Assembly (NCBI RefSeq): GCF_039652435.2
Contig: NZ_CP190246.1
Span: 372,001-436,000, forward strand
DNA from: Niabella insulamsoli
GTDB taxonomy: Bacteria > Bacteroidota > Bacteroidia > Chitinophagales > Chitinophagaceae
Reading direction: 5' to 3'
DNA: 64,000 nucleotides
A program made the translations under genes and the position numbers. This document shows, one piece after another, positions 39,056-48,219 of this stretch; the first letter of the stretch is position 1, and each line of letters starts with the position of its first letter. Below the pieces are notes generated by a model that worked only from the letters and a program-made list of their open reading frames with translations, searched no databases and was not told the DNA's origin.

Positions 39056-41968
39056 TTAGAAAGTGAAGCTGATAGAAGCCCAGTAACTGCGGGGAAGTAT
39101 AGCACGCCCGAGCATAAGCTGTCCGTTTTGCAAATCGTTGACATTTATAAACTGTTCTCCCCGAACATTACCTTCGGTGAGCCCGCGCGAGTCGACCAGG
39201 TTATTTACCCACATTCGCAATTCCACCTTTTTATTAAAAGTGTATCCGAGCCCGGTGTTTATTTCATTGTATCCGTCCAGCTTGTAGGTATTAGCATTGG
39301 TCGACCATCGGCTACCTATAAAAATGGCATTGGCGTAGAGATTAAAACCTTTGTAATCATAAGTCGCCCCCAATTGAAAATTTGTCGCCGGCAGGCGCTC
39401 GGGCCGGTTACCCTTCCAGCTCAACGCGGTGCCGGCAATGGCGGGGTCCGCGTCCATGCTTACTGTAATGTCGTAGCTCGTGAATCTCGCGTTTTCGATC
39501 GTTGCAAGGCCGCGCAGGTTCAAACCTTTTAATAGTTCATAAGAAATTTCTGTTTCCCAACTATAAGTTCTTGATGAACCGAAGGTCGACTGATTAATAA
39601 TCGTGCCGGGTGCAGCACCAGGCACACCTATTCTTAAAGGGAAATTGTTTACGCTCGAGTAGCTGATGGATGAGAACAACGCGAGTTTATGCTGCGCATA
39701 CCGCATGCCCAGCTCACCCAATAAAATCCGCCGCTTTTTTAGTCCTGTCGGATTTGCGTCGACCGCGGCATAATTGTCAATCGTAAAGGCATTATAGGTT
39801 CGGGTGCCCCGGCCAAAAACCGCGGCATAATCGTTCAGTTTATAGTTAACCCCTATCGAAGTGGACCAATAGGAGAGGTCTTCCTTAAAAGGTGAAAGCG
39901 CGTCAATAACAAAGCCGCTGCCGCCTGACCGGGTTGATTTTCCGCTATACACGGCGCGGTGGCCATTCAGTGTGTTATAATCAAATCTGAAACCCAGGTC
40001 GAAGGACCATCTGTTCACTTTAATCAGATCAGAAACGTATCCTGAATACATACCTGAAATGCCATCAAATTTAGTATGGCCGCTTTTGCTTGTATTTGCA
40101 ACAGGTACTAATTTCTGTGCATCGGGTGATCCCACAAGTAAAACCGAAGGGTTATCTTTAATCTCTGTGTTAGTGATGAATGCGATTCCTTCGCTTGTGA
40201 AATCATAAACGTACATGCCTGCACCAAGTGTAAGGCTGTGAAGGCCCAGTTTCTTAGTAAAATCGAGATAATCTATGATCTGCTTATCATTACGCTGTGT
40301 AGTACTCAATTGCTGCACAGTATAATAACCGGAAGGGTTTTGTAATTCAGTACCATTTGTATAATAGTAAGTTCTACTATCGCTAAAAGCCACGGGTGAG
40401 GTAGCTATGCTGGCATTAGCTTTCATTTTGCCATCCTGGTAGCGAAAATTATTGTTAATCACCCAGTCGTTTTTGGTTCGGTAATGAAACAGCATGCCGC
40501 CGTAAAGCACTTTGGTGTGGAACCCGTCTGACAAGTCCAGGTCGACCGTTTGATTGCCAGGAATAGTTGCTTGAAATTTGTATTCGTTAGGCATCAAAGT
40601 TTCAGTAAAGTTGTCGAAATAAGGAAGCTTGTTGCTCAAGTGCCTGCCTTTCTGATAACCATAAAACGCGGGCAGTAACCATTGCGCACGATCGTTTAGA
40701 AATTTGCCATAAAAACGTAGATAACCCTGGTTAAGGTCGCCCAGTCTTCGTGTCACATTAAACTTTAACTGCCCACCTCTGTTTGCTGTGAACGCAGGGC
40801 TTTTAATGCCATTATCAGTGCGATAGAACCCGCCGATATTATATTGCCATTTATCGTTGAACTGGCCGCCTGTATTCATGTCCAGCCTGTAGAGGCCTTG
40901 TGATAACCCGGAAGTGAGTTTTGCTGATCCATAGGGCTTGGGGCCGCCAGTCTGGGATAAATAGTTGATCACTGCCCCGGGCGTATTGGAAGTGATGATG
41001 GCCGCATTGCCGCCACGAATAGCCTCCATGTTTTTTACCGTTGCATCAAACTTGAAATATTGGTCAGCTGAAGGAAGCGATGAATAGCCCGTTGGTAACA
41101 CAGGCAATCCGTCTTCCATGATACCCAGGTAAATATATCCGCCACCAGGCAGCCCTCTTACCCGGATGCTCCCAGGTCCGTCACCACCGCTGCTTTCTGC
41201 TGAAAGGCCGGGAACGGTTTTTAATACATCGGCGCTGTTGAGGGGCGCCTGCAACGCCAATTGTCTCGAACTGCGGGAAGTAATAGCAACACTGCTTTCT
41301 ATTTTTTTCTGGGGATTCCCGGTTCCTGTCACAACCACCTCTTGTAATTTCAGCACGTCTTCCCTGAGTGTAATATGGAGCACAACCTCACTTTCGCCAA
41401 TAGTAATTTCCTGGTTTTGGGCTAAATAGCCAACGTATGTGAAATGAATAACGTATTTGCCAGCTGGAATTCCTGATAGTTGAAAATTCCCGTTTTCGTC
41501 GGACGAAGTGCCATAGCTGGTTCCCGTCAAAGTAACCGACACGCCGGAAAGCGGATCACCCTTGTCACTTTTAATATGCCCTTTTATAGTGGCGTTTATC
41601 TTTAAAGGAGCGGGGTCTTTTTTGGCAAAAAGCAAGATTTTTCCGTCTATCAATCGGTAGTAAATGTTATTCGGAGCTAATCCTCTGTTTAAAAAATCTG
41701 CTACCGAGGTTCCTTCGAAACTGATCATTCTGTCGGTTTCGATCATTGTTGAACTATAAATGAATGAAATTCCGGTTTGTTTCTGAATAGCGGTTAAAGC
41801 ATCTTTCAGTTTAACATTGGAACGCTCCAATTTGATTTGTTTTTTTAGCATCGCTTGCGCGTTTCCATCCCGCGCCGCTGCAATACCAAGAGTAAAGATC
41901 AAAATAAATAATGGTAAAGAAATCCTCATTACAGTAGTAATTAAATACCGCGAATTAGTTTTTTTCAT
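39056..41968 (-). CDS. TonB-dependent outer-membrane receptor with STN domain
   Basis: About 970 residues, starting MKKTNSRY; a longer frame to 42040 lacks a good signal. Order: signal peptide; STN domain (VKLKDALTAIQKQTGISFIY, about 35-110); CarboxypepD-reg-like beta domain (SGVSVTLTGTSYGTSSDENG); TonB-box/plug (KIESSVAITSRS, SADVLKTVPGLSAESSGGDG, IRVRGLPGGGYIYLG); and a 22-strand barrel ending in LPRSYWASISFTF with terminal Phe. The STN domain marks a signalling receptor that pairs with FecR. No SusD partner lies downstream, so it is of siderophore/heme or glycan-unknown type. Sigma and FecR genes lie just upstream. Confidence 0.88.
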   Translation of the reverse strand: MKKTNSRYLITTVMRISLPLFILIFTLGIAAARDGNAQAMLKKQIKLERSNVKLKDALTAIQKQTGISFIYSSTMIETDRMISFEGTSVADFLNRGLAPNNIYYRLIDGKILLFAKKDPAPLKINATIKGHIKSDKGDPLSGVSVTLTGTSYGTSSDENGNFQLSGIPAGKYVIHFTYVGYLAQNQEITIGESEVVLHITLREDVLKLQEVVVTGTGNPQKKIESSVAITSRSSRQLALQAPLNSADVLKTVPGLSAESSGGDGPGSIRVRGLPGGGYIYLGIMEDGLPVLPTGYSSLPSADQYFKFDATVKNMEAIRGGNAAIITSNTPGAVINYLSQTGGPKPYGSAKLTSGLSQGLYRLDMNTGGQFNDKWQYNIGGFYRTDNGIKSPAFTANRGGQLKFNVTRRLGDLNQGYLRFYGKFLNDRAQWLLPAFYGYQKGRHLSNKLPYFDNFTETLMPNEYKFQATIPGNQTVDLDLSDGFHTKVLYGGMLFHYRTKNDWVINNNFRYQDGKMKANASIATSPVAFSDSRTYYYTNGTELQNPSGYYTVQQLSTTQRNDKQIIDYLDFTKKLGLHSLTLGAGMYVYDFTSEGIAFITNTEIKDNPSVLLVGSPDAQKLVPVANTSKSGHTKFDGISGMYSGYVSDLIKVNRWSFDLGFRFDYNTLNGHRAVYSGKSTRSGGSGFVIDALSPFKEDLSYWSTSIGVNYKLNDYAAVFGRGTRTYNAFTIDNYAAVDANPTGLKKRRILLGELGMRYAQHKLALFSSISYSSVNNFPLRIGVPGAAPGTIINQSTFGSSRTYSWETEISYELLKGLNLRGLATIENARFTSYDITVSMDADPAIAGTALSWKGNRPERLPATNFQLGATYDYKGFNLYANAIFIGSRWSTNANTYKLDGYNEINTGLGYTFNKKVELRMWVNNLVDSRGLTEGNVRGEQFINVNDLQNGQLMLGRAILPRSYWASISFTF

Positions 41969-42237
41969 ACTTTTAATCGTTTTTGTTTTGTTATGGATTA
42001 ACGGCAAGAACATACCCTTTCCTGGGTAACTCGCCGGCAATGTGGCAGCATTGGCCGGCTTTTTACATCGGGCTCCACATTCAGTCGCCTGTCGCTAACT
42101 GAGAAAGGAAGCATAAAGCCTTTTACGAAAGGGAATAAAATCTAAAATGGACGCCTGCTTAAGTTTAAATCGTTTGTGAATTCATACAGCAATATTTTTT
42201 AATAACATTTTGGCGGGATTGTTAAAGGCTGTAAATA

Positions 42238-43290
42238 TCATTTGCAGCCAGCTCCCTTTATTACGATATTGGTTCCGTTTATTTCATAAGAATTATTGAG
42301 CGCCCGGCAGATAATGGATAGTTGCTTATAAAGGTCATAGTTGCGTATATCGCCGGTAAAAGGACATTTGGCTACAGCTTCCGACTCAGCTGTGATACTT
42401 ACGCCATACACCCTGCTTAACGTTTGAAGCACACTTCCCAAAGGTCTGTCGCCGGTAAAGTTCAACTCGTTATTTATTTGCTTTTTATGATCTTCCAGCG
42501 GCTTGGGATCTTCTACCAGCGCCGTGACAAAGCGCTTGCTTTTTGCATTGAATGCTACTTTTTGGTTGGGTGTAATCACAATGCTATTGGGCGGCAACTG
42601 TGTTCTATCTAACCCTTTCTTTTCTTCGTATACGCCGACGCGACCGGTTACCACACTAACGGTTGTAGTATGCGCACTTTCATTCTGATTTATATAAAAA
42701 CTGGTGCCTAGCACGCGCGTGAGTAAGCCATCGGCCGTGTGTATAAAAAAAGGTTTTGCGGCATCGTGATGTATATTAAAAAAAGCATCGCCCTGCAAGT
42801 ACACTTCCCTAATGCTATCCGTAAACGTTGCAGGGTAGCGGAGCATACTGCCGGGCTCTAACGTAACGACAGAACCTTCCGCAAGCAAAAAATCTTTTTC
42901 ATTTTTTCCCGCGTTAAAGATTTTTAAATAAGTGGATGGCACATCGCTTCCATCAGCCTGCAGCTCTATTTGAGGCGCATTACGGGTAAGTATATACGCA
43001 ATTGCACCCCCCACTATTAGCAAAAAAACAGCAGCGGCAGCGCGCTGCCATCCATGAAACAGCGGTTGTTTTTTTATTTGCGGCGTATCTGCGCACTGCG
43101 GGGAGCCGAGTTCGGAAGCAATGGATACCCATATACGATCTTCGATATCTTTTTTCTCCTTTTCTGATAAGTTTATTTGACTTTCATGAATGAGCTGGTG
43201 ATACCAGCGAAGCACACGCTGTTCTTCAACGGGGGAGCATTTCCCCAGCAAATACTTTTCCAATAAAAAGTCAAATTCATCGCGACTCAT
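42238..43290 (-). CDS. FecR-family anti-sigma / signal transducer
   Basis: A 350-residue protein starting MSRDEFDFLLEKYLLG, the usual opening of Bacteroidota FecR; the earlier in-frame ATG at 43347 adds a basic stretch with no support. A cytoplasmic N-terminus comes first, then one transmembrane helix (AAAAVFLLIVGGAIAYILT, about 88-106). The FecR periplasmic domain has GSVVTLEPGSMLRYP and YLQGDAFFNI, and the DUF4974-type end has NELNFTGDRPLGSVLQTLSRVYGV. It would hold the neighbouring sigma factor until the receptor signals through its STN domain. Confidence 0.88.
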   Translation of the reverse strand: MSRDEFDFLLEKYLLGKCSPVEEQRVLRWYHQLIHESQINLSEKEKKDIEDRIWVSIASELGSPQCADTPQIKKQPLFHGWQRAAAAVFLLIVGGAIAYILTRNAPQIELQADGSDVPSTYLKIFNAGKNEKDFLLAEGSVVTLEPGSMLRYPATFTDSIREVYLQGDAFFNIHHDAAKPFFIHTADGLLTRVLGTSFYINQNESAHTTTVSVVTGRVGVYEEKKGLDRTQLPPNSIVITPNQKVAFNAKSKRFVTALVEDPKPLEDHKKQINNELNFTGDRPLGSVLQTLSRVYGVSITAESEAVAKCPFTGDIRNYDLYKQLSIICRALNNSYEINGTNIVIKGAGCK

Positions 43291-43383
43291 AACTACGACC
43301 TGTTTTTTTCGAAGCGCATTTATCACACGTTTTCCGCTCCCTTTCAATATTGACGAAGGAAACTAGCTTACCCCTAAAAAAAA

Positions 43384-43947
43384 TTAAAAAAATATTTGAA
43401 GCATCTTTTTCAGGAAAGATTTGATATGCCGCAGCGACTTGGTGATATGATATTCTACCGCTTTTTCTGAAAGGTGAAGTTGAGCGGCCACCTCTTTTAC
43501 GGATTTGTGCTCGTAGCGTGTAAGGCGAAATACCGTTTGTGTTTTAACGGGCAAAAGTAGAACAGCGTTTTCTATTTCTTTCTGCAATGCCTTTGCGTGA
43601 ACGGATTGCTCGGCAGTGGGAGCATCTTTTTCAGCCCTTATCCGCATATATGCGTCTTTAAGCAATTTATCTTTCTGCTTTTTACGCAGCAGGTCGGTTG
43701 CAATATTATTCGCGGAAACAGCCAGGTAGGCGCCCATGTCTTTTATTTGCAGTGTGTCGCGGTTAGCCCATATTTTTTTAAATAAAGTTTGGATAGCATC
43801 CTCCGCGTCCTGCCGGGAGCCCAGCTTTCTATAAGCAACGGAATAAGCTTCAAACCAGTATTGACGATACATCAATTCGAATTCAGCTGCAGTGCTAAAA
43901 CGTATAGCACCCACGTCCTTGCTACCCTTCTGTCCTTTTATTTGCAT
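43384..43947 (-). CDS. ECF sigma factor, FecI-type
   Basis: A 187-residue RNA polymerase sigma factor. ATG 43947 (MQIKGQKG) is preferred; a GTG further up is possible. Region 2 has FELMYRQYWFEAYSVAYRKLGSRQDAEDAIQTLF and region 4 has LPVKTQTVFRLTRYEHKSVKEVAAQLHLS with the HTH KAVEYHI (described by segment, about 25-60 and 130-165). Located just upstream of FecR and the receptor, it should activate the receptor locus. There is a 93-nt gap before FecR. Confidence 0.87.
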   Translation of the reverse strand: MQIKGQKGSKDVGAIRFSTAAEFELMYRQYWFEAYSVAYRKLGSRQDAEDAIQTLFKKIWANRDTLQIKDMGAYLAVSANNIATDLLRKKQKDKLLKDAYMRIRAEKDAPTAEQSVHAKALQKEIENAVLLLPVKTQTVFRLTRYEHKSVKEVAAQLHLSEKAVEYHITKSLRHIKSFLKKMLQIFF

Positions 43948-44215
43948 TGGCTGCACGCGAAGAAATTCAATAGGTGAGCAGTTAGAATTTATTGGTTATA
44001 AAAGCATAAAGTTATAAAATTTGGTGCAATAAAAAATGCGGCGGAGATTTTACGTTAGCTGCGGATATCTTTTTTAAAATAGTAAAACAATGTTTAGACA
44101 TTTTTTTTAAAAGGGGAGTAAGTGTCTTATAACCCATATTGACTCCCGGTCTTTCTAATTAATTTTTCCCACAACATCAGGCATAAAAGCTACTTTTAAT
44201 GGTAAATCAAACAAG

Positions 44216-45235
44216 ATGATTAAACGGCTGAATTTTTTGATTTTTTTAGTATGTTGTCTTAGCTGTTTCAGCAGCAGGGCGCAGTCACAGAAATATGTCA
44301 TGGTCGTTCATGGAGGAGCCGGCACGATATTGAAAAAAAATATGTCGGCAGAAAAGGAACAACTGTATGTGGAAGCGCTCAGGCAGTCGCTACAGGCAGG
44401 TTATAATATCATTAAACGCGGGGGCAGCAGTGTCGACGCCGTTGAAGCAGCTATTCATATTTTAGAAGATAACCCTTTGTTTAATGCGGGAAAGGGAGCT
44501 GTTTTCACAAATGCCGGAACGAATGAACTGGACGCTTCAATTATGGAAGGCGAGGAACTGAAAGCCGGGGCCGTAGCAGGCGTTACAACTATCAAGAATC
44601 CTATCAGCGCAGCGCGGGCCGTCATGGAAAAGTCGGAGCATGTATTGATGGCGGGTCGCGGGGCAGAACGTTTTGCCCAAGACTGCGGACTCGAAACGGT
44701 GGACCCTGCCTATTTCAAAACCGAGGATCGGTGGCGGGCCTTGCAACGTGCGCTGAGTGCCGATTCAGCAAAGGCAGCAGCCGGAAAAATGTCGTCAAAG
44801 CTGAGCCCGTCTGTTGTCGATGAAAAATTTGGTACCGTCGGTTGCGTGGCGCTTGACCGGTCGGGAAACCTCGCGGCAGGAACCTCTACCGGCGGCATGA
44901 CCAATAAAAAATATGGCCGTATCGGAGACGCACCGATCATTGGCGCGGGCACTTATTGCGATAATAATACCGCCGGTGTGTCTTGCACCGGATGGGGCGA
45001 ATACTTTATTAGAAATGCCGTTGCGAAGACCGTCTGCGATTTGATCGCTTACAAAGCGTATGATATAAAAAAGGCATCCGAAGAGGTTTTGAAAAAAGTG
45101 GCTGATATGGGCGGTAGCGGAGGCCTCATCATTTTAGACCGAAACGGAAACGCAGCCATGCCTTTCAACACAGAGGGCATGTATCGGGGCACTGTTACTA
45201 CTGACGGAAAGATTGAGGTTTTTATTTATAAATAA
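44216..45235 (+). CDS. Isoaspartyl peptidase / L-asparaginase (Ntn hydrolase)
   Basis: A 339-residue enzyme with a signal peptide (LIFLVCCLSCFSSRAQ). The alpha half has VVHGGAGTI, SSVDAVEAAIHILEDNPLFNAGKGAV and NELDASIME. Auto-cleavage occurs before the Thr of GTVGCVALDRSGNLAAGTSTGG (about residue 204), giving the beta half with RIGDAPIIGAGTYCDN. It cleaves isoaspartyl dipeptides and/or asparagine in the periplasm. A lone rightward gene after the leftward sigma factor; no partners. Confidence 0.88.
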   Translation: MIKRLNFLIFLVCCLSCFSSRAQSQKYVMVVHGGAGTILKKNMSAEKEQLYVEALRQSLQAGYNIIKRGGSSVDAVEAAIHILEDNPLFNAGKGAVFTNAGTNELDASIMEGEELKAGAVAGVTTIKNPISAARAVMEKSEHVLMAGRGAERFAQDCGLETVDPAYFKTEDRWRALQRALSADSAKAAAGKMSSKLSPSVVDEKFGTVGCVALDRSGNLAAGTSTGGMTNKKYGRIGDAPIIGAGTYCDNNTAGVSCTGWGEYFIRNAVAKTVCDLIAYKAYDIKKASEEVLKKVADMGGSGGLIILDRNGNAAMPFNTEGMYRGTVTTDGKIEVFIYK

Positions 45236-45285
45236 ATTGCGCGCTATTCATAGCAACCAACACACGATTGAATGCTGATACGCTA

Positions 45286-45816
45286 TTAGGGCGCTTCGTT
45301 GACCCCGTCAAACCAACTGCTATATTTCACGTAGTTGTTGGCAATCCTGTTTATCTGGCCGCTCACTAATTCCTCCGAAATATCTTTTACTTTCTTGGCC
45401 GGTACGCCCGCATAGATGCTGCCGGCTTCGCATATCGTGTTTTCAAGCACTACGGCGCCGGCGGCGATGATGGTATTGCTGTTCACCACGGCATGATCCA
45501 TCACGATTGCTCCCATGCCGATCAGCACATTATCGTGTAAAGTACAGCCGTGCACAATAGCATGATGCCCGATTGATACATTATTGCCGATGGTGGTGCT
45601 GGCGCCCTGAAAAGTGCAGTGGACGCAGGCTCCGTCCTGCACATTGACTTTATCACCCATTTTTATAAAATTGACATCGCCGCGTAAAACCGCATTAAAC
45701 CAAATGCTGCATTCGTTACCCATGATAACATCGCCCACGATAGTGGCGTTCGGGGCAACAAAACAGGCCTTTCCAAATTGAGGTTCTTTTCCATTCACGG
45801 GTAATATTACGGGCAT
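45286..45816 (-). CDS. Gamma-carbonic-anhydrase-like hexapeptide-repeat protein
   Basis: A 176-residue left-handed beta-helix protein: repeats such as ATIVGDVIMGNECSIWFNAVLRGD, IKMGDKVNVQDGACVHC and TIGNNVSIGHHAIVHGC. Metal-ligand His are kept (VHCTF, GHHAIVHG). The C-terminal helix is PAKKVKDISEELVSGQI. Members bind zinc or iron; many act as carbonic anhydrase-like or acetyl/CoA-binding proteins. Activity here is not certain. It lies tail-to-tail with the asparaginase gene and back-to-back with the kinase gene. Confidence 0.82.
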   Translation of the reverse strand: MPVILPVNGKEPQFGKACFVAPNATIVGDVIMGNECSIWFNAVLRGDVNFIKMGDKVNVQDGACVHCTFQGASTTIGNNVSIGHHAIVHGCTLHDNVLIGMGAIVMDHAVVNSNTIIAAGAVVLENTICEAGSIYAGVPAKKVKDISEELVSGQINRIANNYVKYSSWFDGVNEAP

Positions 45817-45912
45817 ATCATTTGTTTGCGTTAAAGATAATAAAATGGTCCGTTCGACTGTCTCCTTCAGGTCTCAAAGACAAGCGCGCCATTCAAAAAA
45901 AGGTTAAAGAAA

Positions 45913-45942
45913 TTTGTAAATCCTTAAATCCTGCTACATTTG
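45913..45942 (+). promoter_or_regulatory. Bacteroidota-type promoter of the kinase-MurU operon
   Basis: TTTG (45913-45916) and TACATTTG (45935-45942) are separated by 18 bp and fit the -33/-7 elements of this phylum. The ATG at 45947 is only 4 nt past the -7 box, so the mRNA would be leaderless or nearly so. Confidence 0.55.
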
Positions 45943-45946
45943 TCCG

Positions 45947-47401
45947 ATGCAGGAAAAAATAGCAGCTATTGAACATTTATTTGAAACCTGGAGCGGCGCT
46001 AAACCCGCTTCTGTAGACGTTTTGCAACAAGCAGGCAGTGAACGCCGGTATTTCCGGATCTGGGATAAAGATGGAAGTTCGGTCATTGGCACTTATGGCG
46101 CCAACGTGCCTGAGAACAATTCTTTTCTTTATTTTTCAGAACATTTTGCGGCAAAGCAGCTCCCAACCGCCAATATATACGCGGTTAGCGATGACCGGCA
46201 ATATTATTTGCAGGAAGATTTTGGCGATGTGTCGCTTATCAATCGTCTCGAAGCGGGCGGCTACACCGATGAAGTATATGGTTTGTTTAAACAAAGTCTC
46301 GAACAACTGGCGCGCTTGCAGGTAGAAGGCGATAAGGGAATGGATTATAGCAAATGCCTTACTAATAGCGAATTTGGTAAGCAGGCTATTATGGCCGACC
46401 TGCTCTATTTCAAATATTATTTTTTAGATGCGCTGCGCCGGCCCTACGATAAACAAAAACTTATCGATGATTTTGAAGCGCTCAGCACCTATCTCACTCA
46501 TACGGATCACAAATTTTTTATGTTTCGCGATTTTCAAAGCCGGAACATCCAGGTGAAAGACGACGGCTCGGTCCATTTTATAGATTACCAGGGCGGCATG
46601 AATGGTGCGCCCCAATATGATGTGGCCTCACTATTGTGGCAGGCGCGGGCAGCACTGCCCGATGACTGGAAGCAGCGCCTGCTGGAAGATTATATTGCAG
46701 CATTGGAACCCTTGCTGGACAAGCCTCTGAACAAATTGAATTTTTTAAGCCAATACAATGGTTATGTGTTGATCCGGTTGTTGCAGGTGTTGGGGGCTTA
46801 TGGTTTTAGAGGCCTGTTTGAACGGAAAGCCCATTTTCTTACAAGCATTCCGCTAGCCTTAAAAAATTTAAGAACATTTGTCGCCACGCACCCGATGGGC
46901 ATTGCGCTGCCTGAATTTGAGAAAGTATTGCAGCTTTGTGTTGATGAAGCCATTATCCAGCAGTTTACGCCGGTGCAGGCCACTTCTGAAACACCGCTGG
47001 TGGTAAAGGTTTGCAGCTTTTCGTTTAAAGAGGGTTTGCCGGTTGAGGATGCTGAAAACGGCGGCGGATTTGTATTTGATTGCCGTGGCATTTTGAACCC
47101 GGGCCGTGTGGAAAGCATGAAATGCCAGACAGGACGCGATAAAGAAGTGATACAATATCTCGAGCAGCAAACCAAAATGCCGGTGTTTTTACATAGCGTT
47201 TTTGACGTGGTTGATATTAGTGTGGAAGATTACATCAAGCGCGGGTTCGACAGTTTATATGTTAGCTTTGGTTGCACAGGCGGCCAGCATAGAAGTGTGT
47301 ATGCAGCCGATGCATTGGCCCGCCACCTTCGAAATAAATTCAAGGTGCAAGTAGCGTTGCAGCACTGTGTGCAGGATGCCAAAAACTGGTGTAATTCTTA
47401 G
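45947..47401 (+). CDS. Sugar kinase (AmgK/APH-like) fused to a RapZ C-terminal domain
   Basis: A 484-residue two-domain protein. Residues 1-330 are an aminoglycoside phosphotransferase-like kinase of the AmgK kind: YLQEDFGDVSLINRLEAG, HTDHKFFMFRDFQSRNIQVKDDG (catalytic RDFQSRN, about 190) and HFIDYQGGMNGAPQYDVASLLW. Residues 345-484 match the C-terminal domain of RapZ: VFDCRGILNPGRV and SFGCTGGQHRSVYAADAL. AmgK makes MurNAc/GlcNAc 1-phosphate. The next gene is MurU-like, so the pair could recycle peptidoglycan sugars. The RapZ part might sense an amino-sugar phosphate; this is inference. Confidence 0.78.
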   Translation: MQEKIAAIEHLFETWSGAKPASVDVLQQAGSERRYFRIWDKDGSSVIGTYGANVPENNSFLYFSEHFAAKQLPTANIYAVSDDRQYYLQEDFGDVSLINRLEAGGYTDEVYGLFKQSLEQLARLQVEGDKGMDYSKCLTNSEFGKQAIMADLLYFKYYFLDALRRPYDKQKLIDDFEALSTYLTHTDHKFFMFRDFQSRNIQVKDDGSVHFIDYQGGMNGAPQYDVASLLWQARAALPDDWKQRLLEDYIAALEPLLDKPLNKLNFLSQYNGYVLIRLLQVLGAYGFRGLFERKAHFLTSIPLALKNLRTFVATHPMGIALPEFEKVLQLCVDEAIIQQFTPVQATSETPLVVKVCSFSFKEGLPVEDAENGGGFVFDCRGILNPGRVESMKCQTGRDKEVIQYLEQQTKMPVFLHSVFDVVDISVEDYIKRGFDSLYVSFGCTGGQHRSVYAADALARHLRNKFKVQVALQHCVQDAKNWCNS

Positions 47402-47425
47402 CGAATTTTTGAACGGATAATTTTT

Positions 47426-48172
47426 ATGAGTAAAGCGTCATCATCTATCGATATTTCACAAGCTATGATTTTTTGTGCCGGGCTGGGAACGCGCTTCAAG
47501 CCCTGGACCAATCAGCATCCAAAAGCATTGGCGCCGGTAAATGGCAAGTCCCTGCTGCAAAGAAACATCGCTTATCTACAGCAATATGGCATCAAACAGG
47601 TGATTGTGAATGTGCATCATTTTGCAGACCAGATAGAAGCCGCTGTTCAAGCACATCGGGGTTGGGGCAGCGATATTACTATAAGCGATGAAAGGGCCCT
47701 GGTACTTGAAACCGGCGGTGGTTTGTTGCATGCGAAAGACTTATTTAAACCCGGTGAAAGATTTATTACCTGCAACGCCGATATTTTAACCGATCTTGAT
47801 ATAGCCGCGCTCGTGGCGTTTCATGAGAAAGAACAATCCTTAATCTCATTTTCCGTTAGCAACAGGGCTACTTCGCGACAGCTTTTGTTTGACGGACAAA
47901 ATCAGCTTTGCGGCTGGCGTAATATTACAACCGGCGAGGAGCGTATGGCTATCGCAAAGGAAAATCTTATTGCTAAATCCTATGACTGCGTGGCCGTGTT
48001 TGAATATGAGGTTTTTGAACGCACCCAACTCAGCGGAAAATTTTCTTTAATTGATCTTTACCTCGAGCTGGCGAAGTCGAACAAAATTACCGGCTTCGAT
48101 CATGCCGGGGACAGATGGATAGATGTGGGAAAGCCAGAAAGCGTCGCACATGCCGAAGCTATGTTTCAGTAG
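47426..48172 (+). CDS. Sugar-1-phosphate nucleotidyltransferase, MurU-like
   Basis: A 248-residue nucleotidyltransferase. It has the signature IFCAGLGTRFKPWTNQHPKAL, then GKSLLQRNIAYLQQYGI, ETGGGLLHAKDLF, CNADILTDLD (metal Asp) and DRWIDVGKPESV. It starts 24 nt after the kinase-RapZ gene. In the AmgK/MurU pathway this enzyme makes UDP-MurNAc from MurNAc 1-phosphate, bypassing de novo synthesis. Without biochemical data the sugar is inferred from the neighbour. Confidence 0.78.
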   Translation: MSKASSSIDISQAMIFCAGLGTRFKPWTNQHPKALAPVNGKSLLQRNIAYLQQYGIKQVIVNVHHFADQIEAAVQAHRGWGSDITISDERALVLETGGGLLHAKDLFKPGERFITCNADILTDLDIAALVAFHEKEQSLISFSVSNRATSRQLLFDGQNQLCGWRNITTGEERMAIAKENLIAKSYDCVAVFEYEVFERTQLSGKFSLIDLYLELAKSNKITGFDHAGDRWIDVGKPESVAHAEAMFQ

Positions 48173-48219
48173 TATGAGCTTCCATCTTCTTTAAAAATCT
48201 ACCAGTGGATACAACCGAT

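Noticed and set aside
39128..39532. A rightward open frame of about 130 codons inside the receptor gene
   Set aside because: Lies fully within a well-supported receptor barrel on the other strand and shows no domain or leader.
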